Source: Strigomonas culicis
Lineage: Eukaryota > Euglenozoa > Kinetoplastea > Trypanosomatida > Trypanosomatidae
Assembly: GCA_000482145.1 (NCBI GenBank)
Contig: AUXH01000312.1
Coordinates: 1 to 22,230 of the forward strand
DNA: 22,230 nucleotides
Direction: 5' to 3'
The translations under genes and the position numbers were made by a program. The notes below the pieces were generated by a model that worked only from the letters and a program-made list of their open reading frames with translations, did not search any database and was not told the origin of the DNA. Below, piece by piece: positions 8,101 through 16,700 of this stretch (position 1 is the stretch's first letter; each line of letters opens with the position of its first letter).

Positions 8101-9852
8101 GCCCGCCGCCGGGGTCGCGAGCTGCCAGGACAGCGCGACGGCGGCCACGGCCACCGTGGCGGGCGCGGCGTACTGCAGGGTGAGCAGCTGAAAGAGCGCA
8201 CCCAGCGCGTACAGCGTTTCCTTCAGCGCCCCGTGGAGGACAAAAAAGTCCTCGTTGATGTACTCCCGCCAGACACGCTGGATGTAGTAGCCGTCCGTCG
8301 CCTCGTCGAGGCAGACCGCGTCGGTCGCCGTGGCGGTGTCCACCGCCGCCACATCGAAGAGGCTGCGCTTGAAGTGGCCCTGCATCAGATACTGGATGAT
8401 ATCGCGCTTGCGGGCGGGCACGGCGGCTATGAAGCTGCCGCCATGCACCTCCTCCGCTTCCTGCTGAACGGGCGGTTGGTGCACAGCGGAGTGGGGGTCC
8501 AGCAGGATCGCAACGCTGTCGTCGCTGTCTTGCGTCGGCGGCGGCGCCGGGGTCGGATGGAAGAAGGCACTGACACTCGGCATCGGGGCCCCGTCGCGGG
8601 TCGCAGTGGAAGGGCGCGGCGGTGGCGGCCCACCCGACTCCGTGGAGCTCGCCCCCAGCCGGGTGTACACCAACCGGAGGGCCGTCGCGAAGTCCTTCAG
8701 CGCCGTCACGCGCAGAGCGTGCAGCAGGGCGGCGAGCAGCACCCGGTCGGCGTGTCCGTCGTCGCTGCCGCGCGCCGCCCCGCCGCTCTGCGATACGAAG
8801 AGTTGGGCAAGCTTCTCACCATCGTAGCGCACCAGCACACGCGCCGCGGTCCAGTACAGCCTCATCGCCTCCCTTTCGCCTTTCCGCGAGGAACGGGGAT
8901 GAACCCTGTCCATGTTCCCATCGCGGCGCTCGTCGTCGTCCGCATCCTCCGCGCTCTCATCCGCACTCTCGTGCGTGAAGAACTCGGTGGCCTCCAGCAG
9001 CCGCAGGGCCTCGTCCAGCCGCAGGTGGCTGCCCAGCCGCTGCTGCAGCTCGCTGCGGGTGAAGACGTAATAGGGCGGGCGGCGGTGGCCGTGCGACGCG
9101 GCCGCCGCATCCGGTGCAGCACGCGCCGACCGCTTGTTCACACCACTGTAGCAGAGCCGCAGCAGCAGCTCCGACGCGTCCGTGCCCTCCCGCCACGCGG
9201 TGGCGCGCTCGCCGTCCGCCCCCGCCGGCAGCGGCGCCGCCGGTGGGAGGGTGAGCGCCAGCACCTTCTGGCACGCCGCCACCTCGCGAGGCGAGAGCGC
9301 CGCGGCGGCGTAGTGCAGCACAAACCACATCGCCGTCTGGAAGGCGCTCGTCAGCGGCCACGTCAGCGACGGCGGCGCGCGCAGCCCGCGTGTGGCAGCT
9401 CCCACCGCAGACTGCAGCGCCACGCCGCACCGCACCAGCTGGGAAAAGAACTCGGCCTCCGTGTGCTTGGCCTCCCTGTCCACGTTCCCGTCGTCTTCCT
9501 CCTCGTCCCCATCGCTCCCATGATGTAGCAAATCGATGTCCTTTCCGTTGTAAAAGGCATCGCGGCCGCTCGTGCCCTCCTCCCCACCTTCCGCCTCTAT
9601 GGCTTCCTCATCCGACGACGGCACCGCAGCGGCGCCGCGGCGGTGGTGCGCCCCCGCCGTCGAGCGGCGCCGCCTCGCACGGGTGCGGTCACGTGTGGCA
9701 GACGCCGCGCTCCGTCGTCTCTTGCGGTTCGCCTGTGTATCACCGCCGGTGGAGGCAGGCCCGCGGCTGTGGCGGCCGGCGCTGGGAGCGACACGCTCTG
9801 CCTCCGCGCTCTGGAAGGGGTCCCTCCTAAGGCTGTTGTTCTCCGTGTCCAT
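5164..9852 (-). CDS. FAN1: FAN1-like VRR-NUC structure-specific nuclease, 1562 aa, with large low-complexity insertions
   Basis: Homologue of Fanconi-associated nuclease 1, a nuclear 5' flap and interstrand-crosslink repair enzyme. Residues 1-150 have a basic stretch (RKRRR, RARRRR) that looks like a nuclear localisation signal, followed by acidic patches. A region aligning with the FAN1 N-terminal/SAP part runs from about 178 to 560. A TPR-like segment (YRYFSCVELLF, LKLYEEAICCLQLLL) begins at about 815, followed by HKKGHYYHRWALNL, matching FAN1's RGRWWDRLALNL. The nuclease has GLHCEGAW (E1241), GLPDLVVW (D1400) and FEVKGPGDSLSAKQM (E1470, K1472), corresponding to human E864, D960, E975 and K977, so all catalytic residues are present. 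It is about 550 residues longer than human FAN1 (1017) through Ala/Pro/Ser-rich insertions and a C-terminal tail. No zinc-binding Cys pattern for the UBZ finger is visible at the N-terminus. The extension to 9864 begins with GTG; the first ATG below the acceptor is at 9850-9852. Confidence 0.9.
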   Translation of the reverse strand: MDTENNSLRRDPFQSAEAERVAPSAGRHSRGPASTGGDTQANRKRRRSAASATRDRTRARRRRSTAGAHHRRGAAAVPSSDEEAIEAEGGEEGTSGRDAFYNGKDIDLLHHGSDGDEEEDDGNVDREAKHTEAEFFSQLVRCGVALQSAVGAATRGLRAPPSLTWPLTSAFQTAMWFVLHYAAAALSPREVAACQKVLALTLPPAAPLPAGADGERATAWREGTDASELLLRLCYSGVNKRSARAAPDAAAASHGHRRPPYYVFTRSELQQRLGSHLRLDEALRLLEATEFFTHESADESAEDADDDERRDGNMDRVHPRSSRKGEREAMRLYWTAARVLVRYDGEKLAQLFVSQSGGAARGSDDGHADRVLLAALLHALRVTALKDFATALRLVYTRLGASSTESGGPPPPRPSTATRDGAPMPSVSAFFHPTPAPPPTQDSDDSVAILLDPHSAVHQPPVQQEAEEVHGGSFIAAVPARKRDIIQYLMQGHFKRSLFDVAAVDTATATDAVCLDEATDGYYIQRVWREYINEDFFVLHGALKETLYALGALFQLLTLQYAAPATVAVAAVALSWQLATPAAGAADMERNRAALARVRATAAARGHHPTGRVPPLLLTWPQHMWAYCCGVLADLARDPARADRRRLTPDTDSRDHLSEVCSLDVDAEAPEALCSLSWDALSHLPPWWHTGAARAAQTPRLQLFPSAAALRAYRRALAFYDVLAPLSAEERGGGWPLSPLQRRQVKDRGFIDTLYREVMQEVQRLVRQRDQAPQRRRGAADGQPGQGPVTAAAVEAQTIDALLQRKGLLAESLLYFTPLYRYFSCVELLFPLLQSLKLYEEAICCLQLLLHTPVYVLSAATSRAEHAPASAAAPITFAFYYRPHKKGHYYHRWALNLVHLKQKARAFHLLKAFHEKCILPLFAGHPAAGAPGPPPATSAPAPPPGASAPSRRMAGADRRGEAFPSEAVQRAMHLYVQRVYDEEAAGAEASRGDPPPVGVERTFPLSVQRRARLLKALWPSTTTTTATSSPRSSSLAMFHSILEYLYLERYCACADRVALEKLLSLLAKPFFKWTPIPPSFVCYCDSLWSNAGNRYLPRSSSGAGAGRPAVEEVGVVGWRSACTLRQEATRQAPAAPAAGSVWRGCPLRAAPDPPPPHRTRPPASAPRSPRGDAPPRTLEEREDAVLLPSPQPTAAEPPAAPAAGAPLPLTAGSVEGYALAVLLHRLNQHEPRHVWRGLHCEGAWLHLLANVLLWDLYAAGAPATARAAPPARLWLTPLQEGHVALDRVTSPCLFLLRRRAAVAARLAYCARLSPEALSAYVRAVLAGDPPPPDAEPRPSSGPAAAPLRLTPAFPSAAYIPLPELVAAAPPAALMALLRRTHLSLLSEGFASQLSFSGLPDLVVWRARQEGVATTGSPPVSPSTVASSSAGERSVCTQSVPSAALVSCSHLTDFRPPAATGDGAPAFFLFEVKGPGDSLSAKQMVLNDALRRDGFDVRVVYVRDATDDAAEQPRGPAPPAAARPRRQGTGTAAPGTTAAAGVAGASAAVTDTTAGGEPEVFIL

Positions 9853-9870
9853 GGCAGTGTGCACGCGCCG

Positions 9871-9916
9871 CTACATACATGGATGTCGCAATGAAAAGAA
9901 GAAGAAAGAAAGAGAT
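9871..9916 (-). promoter_or_regulatory. Predicted spliced-leader acceptor for the FAN1-like gene
   Basis: The minus strand shows TCTCTTTCTTTCTTCTTCTTTTC (about 9894-9916). The first following AG is at 9872-9871, giving an 18-nt 5' UTR before the ATG at 9852. An out-of-frame ATG at 9880-9878 lies upstream of that AG and would be removed by splicing there. It is predicted from pattern only. Confidence 0.55.
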
Positions 9917-10713
9917 AATCTATGTTGTTTTTTTTATCGTACGAGTGTGGAACCTCTCTAAGGTTTTACCTGCTATGAACTGATTGAAAAGAGCGTTAAA
10001 GATGGGGTGAGAACAGATGCATACACGCGACCACAATGACGAAAAGAAGAAAGAATGAAGCCCTCGTCTAACATGACGTCTAAAAAAAAAAAACATGGTG
10101 CTTATATCAGTGTTTTTTTTTACTTTTTTTTAGTTTTTGTAGCAAGTAGCAATTGCTTCTTTTTTGTACTTTTATATATGAATTGGAAGCGTTACCATTC
10201 ATGAGCAACCAAAAGGAGTAGTCAGATCAACAGGAAAATGGAAAAAAAAAACTAAAAAAACAGAAATTGTACATAAGCCGAAACAGAGCGGTCTTTTTTT
10301 GTGTGTGTTTCTTTTAAAAAAAAAATTGACATCAAACAGGTGGTTCAATAAGATTGAAGCATACGGAGGTATTAAGAACAAAAAATAAAAAATAAAAAGT
10401 GTGTGTGCGTGTGTGTGTGTGTGTGTGTGCTTGTGTTTGTGTGTGTGTGTGTGTGTCAAAAAAAGGGGAAAGGGGGGGAGTAACAAAGAAGAGTTATGAA
10501 AAAAAAAGATGTTCAACAACGAATAATTTACTAAAAAAAAAGACTGTGTTATCTCAACTTTTTTTCCCCCACATTACTACTTACTTTTCATTGTTTATTT
10601 TTATTCTCTGTTTTTTTTTTAATGGTTTGGTTAGTTCTACCTCGGTGCTACTTGCACGATGGCGGCGTCTCACCGGGCTAGGCGCGTCTGGACCTTCCCG
10701 CCGCCCTCTCCCT
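9917..10713. other. Intergenic region between kinase gene and FAN1-like gene
   Basis: AT-rich, with runs of A and T (10081-10135, 10235-10260, 10501-10640) and a TG microsatellite described separately. The part from about 10640 to 10713 is GC-rich and adjoins the kinase stop codon, so it is probably the start of that 3' UTR. The ORFs in this stretch translate dinucleotide and homopolymer repeats and are not genes. Confidence 0.5.
10399..10456. repeat. TG/CA dinucleotide microsatellite
   Basis: About 58 bases of nearly pure GT repeat on the plus strand, interrupted by a C near 10408, by CTT near 10430 and by TTT near 10436. In transcript sense it is (CA)n downstream of the kinase gene. It is likely length-polymorphic. 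Confidence 0.95.
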
Positions 10714-13700
10714 CTACGCCGGGGCGTGGGGCCGCCCCTCACTTAGCTGGTATGCCCGGATGTCGCGCCAGGCGTAGAGCGCCTCCGGGGCGGTGGGCCG
10801 CGCCATCGGGTCGAGGCTCAGCAGCCGCGAGAGAAAGCGCACGACGCCGTCGCCGACCGAGTTGACGAGGTCGCGCCGCTCCCACTCATCGAGTGCGGTC
10901 GTCGGCGCGCGCAGCTCCTTCAGCGCCGCGGACCGCGGGCTCCCCGCGGAACTCGTCGACGGCGAGCTCGGCACCGCGGCGTTGCGGCTCGGCTCGCGCG
11001 TCGTGGATGCGGACGAGCCGGCGTTGGCCGCGATGGCGGCGCGGTAGCTGCTCGTGATGGTCACCAGGCGGCCGAGCCGCGCCTCGCCGAAGAGCATGCG
11101 GCCGGTGAGCATCTCATAGAGCAGGCAGCCGCAGGCCCACATGTCGACCGACAGCTCCGCGCGGCGGATCCGGTCGCGCACGACATCGAAGTCGACGCTC
11201 TCCGTGCCCTCCGTCGCGCGCGACGAGCGGCGGCCCATGGCGTTGAGGTTCGCGTTGGAGCCGCCCGGTGACGCGCTCGGCGCGTTGTGGTTGCTCGGCG
11301 TCGGCGCGCTCGTCGCCGTGTTAGCGCCGGTGGAGGCCATGTGGCTCACGACCACAGGTTCCTGCGCGCCGTCGTCGCGGCCGTAGCCGACGCTGTGCAG
11401 CACGTCGCGCAGCAGGTGGTAGCGGTGCGAGGAGAACATCACCTCCGGCGGCTGGATCGGCTCCGTGCCGCGGCCGCAGCCCCACCGCCCGGCCAGAAAG
11501 CGCGCCTCGCCGGCCTCCACGTCGCGCACGAGCGCGCGGATGTCCTCCGGCGCACAGCTGTCGCAGGTGCCGAAGTCGCCGAGCCGCACGTGGCGCGGCA
11601 CGGCGTAGGTGGCGGCCGGATCGCCCTCCTTCCCCAGCAGCGTCGCGGCCACCTCGTCCATCGTCTCGACGAAGATGTTCTCCGCCTTGATGTCGCCGTG
11701 GCGCAGGTCGAGCGCGTGGGTGGCGCAGACCGCCTCGAGCACCTGCTCGAAGATGTCCGCGCAGATGCGCAGCAGCGAGAGGGCCTGCGCGGGCGGCGCG
11801 CCCTGCACGACCAGCTGCTGCGTCAGCGCGGCGCAGCCGGGCGGGAAGTGCAGCACGCGCCACTTGTACACGCTGCCGCCCTTGTACAGCGGCGACACGA
11901 TGAAGTACTCGCTGCCGGAGTTGCCAAAGGACATGAGTGACATGACGTGCGGGTGGTGGCGCAGGCGCGACAGCGCGAGCACCTCCGCGTGCACGAGGGG
12001 CAGCGAGCTCTCGCCGTCCTGCAGCTGCTGCGGCAGCAGCTTGATCGCCACCTCCGGGTGCCGCTGGATCTGAATGAGCTCGAAGCGCAACAGGTCGCGG
12101 CGGCCGCCGACGCGCGGGAGACTCTGTGTCGTGGCGCCGCGGAAGGTGGCGGACTGCACGGTGCCGTAGCCGCCCGTGCCGATGCGGCGGTCCACGAGGA
12201 AGTGCGTGAGGTAGCGCCGCCGGGTGAGCAGCAGCCGCAGCAGCACAAAGTTGCCGAGGGAGAGCGGCGCGATCATCGAGTCCGTCGAAAAGAAGGGGCT
12301 GACCGCGGACGCGTTGGCCGCGCCGTCGATGCCGCGCGTCTGCTTCTCGATGATGTCCATCAGCGTGTCGCTGTAATGCGTGCTGAGCCACTCCTTGAGG
12401 AGCTGCGCGATGCCGGCGTTCTTCGGTAGCCGCAGGTAGTGCAGCAAGTTGCGCAGGACGTGGAAGGACGTGAAGTTGTGTGCGTTCGAGCTGCCGCCGG
12501 CGCGTAGCGCCTGGCTGCGCGTCGCAAACCCATCCCGGGACAGCAAATTGTGGGCGCCGCCGTGGCGCCCGCCGACTGCGGCGCCAAACAGGTTGTACAA
12601 GAGACGCGGCTGCACCACCATATACATGTGGGGCACGCGCTTCTGGGTGAGGGACGAGACCGTGTAGGTATACTGGATGTTGCCCGAGTCGCGGTGCAGC
12701 AGCTGGCAGCACAGGCACAGCACCAGCTCCGCCTGCACCGACTGCTGCAGCGGTGTGTACACGGCCAGTGAGGCCGCCGTGTGGCTCTCCGTCGCCGCCG
12801 TCGCCGCCGCCGCCGCCGCCGCGCCGACAGAAGGAATGCTGCCCCTGTGGCTGTCGCGGCCGTTGGCGGGGCTGTTGACAAAGAGGGGGGGCAGCGTGGC
12901 CATCTTGGGGTCGCGCTTGTTCGTGCTGTCCTCGTACTCCTCCGCCGTCACGGTCGGCTGCAGCCGGCTGCACTTACTGTCCGACTCGTCGTCGTCGCTC
13001 GCCCTGCGACCTGTCCCGCGGCGCGTGCTGGCGTCGGAGACGGGGTCCGTGTAGCGCACCGCGCGCCGGCCCACCTCCGGCGGGTACAGCACGAGGACAG
13101 CCGGCGCCGCACCGCCGGGCGTGCTGACCTCCGCGGGCGGGATGGTGCTGCTCGTCCCACTGAGTGGGTGCTGCGCCGGCGAGCGCGGCACCGCGACGTC
13201 CATCGCGCCGGTGTCGCCGCTCGACACGAAGTACAGCGGCGGCCCGATGGCGCCGAGGGCGAGCCGCGGCAGCTGCAGCGCGGCCACCACGGGTGTGTTG
13301 GGCGCGCCGCTGCCCTTAGGCGACTGCGCCGGCTGCGACGCGGTGGCCTCCGACAGACGCGGGCTGCCGTAGAGCGGCGGGTGCGGCTCCGCCGCCGCGC
13401 TGTGCGACTGGAGCAGCACCGTCTCCTGCGCCGCGGCGGTGTCGCCGGAGGAACAGTAGTACATGGGCGGCCCGACCGTGCGCAGTGCTAGCGGCGGAAC
13501 CACAGGCGCGGGCGGCGGCGCGGGGTGGAGCGGCGGCGTCGCATCCGAAGAGCACAGCAGCGACGTGGTCGGCAGCGGCGACAGCGCGGCCGCGCGGCCG
13601 TCTTCCAACAGGTGCGCGAACTTGGGCGACATGCTGGGCGACAGGCTCGCGTTCGTGAGCGTGCGGGAGTGCGCGCCACGGACGGACCCCGGCGGCGTCG

Positions 13701-16700
13701 GCCCCGCGGCGACGCCGGCGGGGTGGAACAGCAGCACCTCCTGCGCCGCGCTGGTGTCGCCGGTGGAGGTGAAGTAGAGCGGCGGCGCGACGGTGCCGAG
13801 TTGCAGCCGCGGCACGAGCATCGGCAGCGCCAGCGCCTGGTGCGGGCTCGCCTCCGCCTCCAGCGTCGCGGACAGCTGCTCCTCCTCCTCTTCCTGGTCG
13901 AGCGCGTCGCTCGCGACGGTGGGCAGCTCGCCCAGCGACGCCAGGTTCAGCTCGTGGGGGCCGGCCGGCCCCGCCGGCGCGCGCGCGCGCTTGCGGAACG
14001 CGTCCGGCGACGCCGTCTCCTTGCGTCCGCCGAGGCTCGGCGCGGCGCGGCCGCTGTACAGAAACACGTTCTCCTCCTCCATCGCGATGTCGTCCTCGAA
14101 GTCGATGAAGTCCTTCGGCACCGGGGCTGGCGCCATGAAGCTCTCCTCGATGCCGCCCTCGCCCAGACAGCTCTGCACACCGAGGCCGAAGTCGTCGTCG
14201 TCCAGCTCCTCCTCCTTCGCGAAGAAGGCGGCGAACCGGTCGATGCGCTGGTTGTGCACCGCCTCGTCCGCCACGCTGCTGTCGTCCGTCAGCATGATGA
14301 GCATGCGCGCGAGCACGGACGGGATGGCGAGCCGCTCGGCCGTGCGGTGGGCGTCGCGGCGGTACCAGCACAGCACGCGCAGCGCGTGCAGCAGCTCGTA
14401 GAGGTACTGCAGCCACATCACCTGAACGTGCATGACGAGATAGCCCTGCGCGTCGTGGCTCGCCGTCGCGACGCACTGGATCGGGTGGTGGTCGTAGTAA
14501 AAGCCCTGCACGAGCCGCAGGAACAGCAGCCGCACGTAGGTGCGCGTCATGGCGCCCCGCATCACCGCGAACTGCGTCGAGAAGAAGGCGCCCAGGGCGG
14601 TGTAGTGGTGCAGCACGTGCGGATCCGTGACGTCGTTGAGGCTCTGCCGCACGGTCGTCACGAAGCGCGCGCGCATCGCCGGGTCGCTCGGCGACGCCGC
14701 GCACGCGATGGTGCGCAGCAGCCGCACGCGCATCCACAGCACCGACACGGTCGTCGAGAGGGACTTGGTGGAGAGCCCGCGCGACTTGCGGAGTGTGCTG
14801 CTGAGGGAGGAGGGCGAGTTGCACGTCTGCACCACACTGCTGCTCGCGGCCGCCACCTGCGGCCGCTCGCAGCTCAGCGACAGCAGCTGCGCGCCGGCGC
14901 CGGTCGACACGTCCAGCAGCGGCGTCAGCACCGCGACGAAGGGCGTGCCGTGCCAGCGCCGCAGGTAGTGCGCGAGGCGGCGGTTGCACCGCTCCTCCTC
15001 GTCGTCGCAGGGCGCCGTGTCGTGGTGCATGGGCTGCTGAGCGAGGAAGTAGGACGTGATCTGCGCGTGCTGCATGACTCGGCAGATGTGCTGCCGGAAG
15101 TTGAAGGGCTCGCTCGGCCACCACATGGTGCGCACAAAGTCGTAGTACGACCCGCGGATCTTGTCGTTGTCGCTGAGGATGAGGTCGCCATTGTCGTTCA
15201 TCGTGTCCTCGAAGGAGCAGCGCAGCCAGCGCGAGCGCGGCTCCGGGTCGGCCGAGATATTGCTGACGCACCGCTGCAGCACCATGTCACAGTAGCGGCT
15301 CAGAAAGAGCTGCACGCGGCTGAGGGCCAGCGTCTCCGCCGGCAGCGACGCGCCGGCCGTGTGCGTGCTGCTGTACATGCTGTGGACGTCATCGCGGAGC
15401 GACGCCGCCGCGCGGCCGACGCGCAGCGGCGGCGGCAGGCTGCCGCTCGCCCCGTGGCCGCTGCCGCGCTCGTGGTGCGACCAGCCCGCCTCGTCCATAG
15501 GGGGCCAGCGCGTGTGCGTCGGCTCCATCCGGCCCGCGCAGAGCGCGACGAGCGGCAGGGAGCACTCCGGCAGCAGCGTGGACGTCTCCAGCATCACGTC
15601 GAGCACCTCAAGGAAGTAGTGCACGCAGAGCTCCCGCCACTGAACCTTCTCAACGCGGCGGCCGTAGCGGCCGTCGTCCTCGCCGGCGGAGTTGCGCAGC
15701 CGGTCGGTGTTGCTCGCGAGCTCGTGGTCGTCGTCGCCCGACACCTCGCTGCTCGTGCAGGAAGAGTCGACGAAGTGGTCGTAGATGGGCGCGCCGCTCG
15801 CGTCCAGCTCCTCGTCGAAGCTGCGCGCGAGCTCCTCCATGAAGCTGAGGATGACGGCCATCGTGCACTCCATCGGCGCGAGCAGCTCGCGCCGCAAGAG
15901 GGTCACCACCGCCTCGCGGCGGGCCTCCGCGCCGCCGTTGTCCTCCCCGCGCTGCCGGGCCGACACGGGCCGCGACGGGTCCGCGTCCTCCAGCGGCGCG
16001 GCGGGCCGCCGCTCGCGCCGCGCGGGCCGCCGGCGTTGCTGCAGCGTCGATGCGATGGCGAGCACCTCGCGCTCCGGCGCGTAGCCGCCGCTCGCCTGCG
16101 CGCGCTGCATGTACACGCGCCGCACGCGCATCGCGTAGTCCGCGAGCCCCGCCATGTACCACGTGACGCTCTCCAGCGCCTTGGGGTCGCGGTGGCCGCT
16201 GCGCAGCAGGTGCTTCGCGGTGTCCGCCACCGGCTCGAAGCCCATCCGCCATACCTGTACAAACGTCACCTTTGTCGTGATCATGTTCAGGCGGTGCAGG
16301 TCGCTGCCGCCGCCGCCGCTCTGCAGCAGCACGATCGCCAGCGGCGGCGGCGACTGGCCCATCGGCAGGGGGGAGGGCAGCGGCGGGGTCAGCGCCTCCT
16401 CGGCGCCCGGCGACAGCGGCGACGGCTCCCGCGTCGCGCACTCACTGACGTACGGCAGCGCGCGCAGCAGCTGCTGCGCGGTCCAGCGTCGGTGGTGCCG
16501 CAGCGAGGCGATGGCCGCGCTCGTGAGTGTATCGCACAGCGGCTCCGCCCACAGCGGCGAGTCGAAGGTGTCGGACCCCGTCGCGACCTGCAGCGCCGTC
16601 CAGCCCCACATGGCCGTGATGTGGTTGAGCACCATCGCCGACAGCGCCAGCGCCACCTCCGTCGCCGCGTTCACGTCGGTGAAGACGAAGGGCATCGCGA

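Noticed and set aside
7885..9528. Plus-strand ORF of 547 codons opposite the FAN1-like gene
   Set aside because: Arg/Val/Ala-rich composition typical of antisense GC bias; the minus strand holds the FAN1 motifs. The same reasoning rejects 5275-6663.
10199..10519. Minus-strand ORF with His-Thr repeats
   Set aside because: It is the translation of the CA microsatellite and neighbouring homopolymers.
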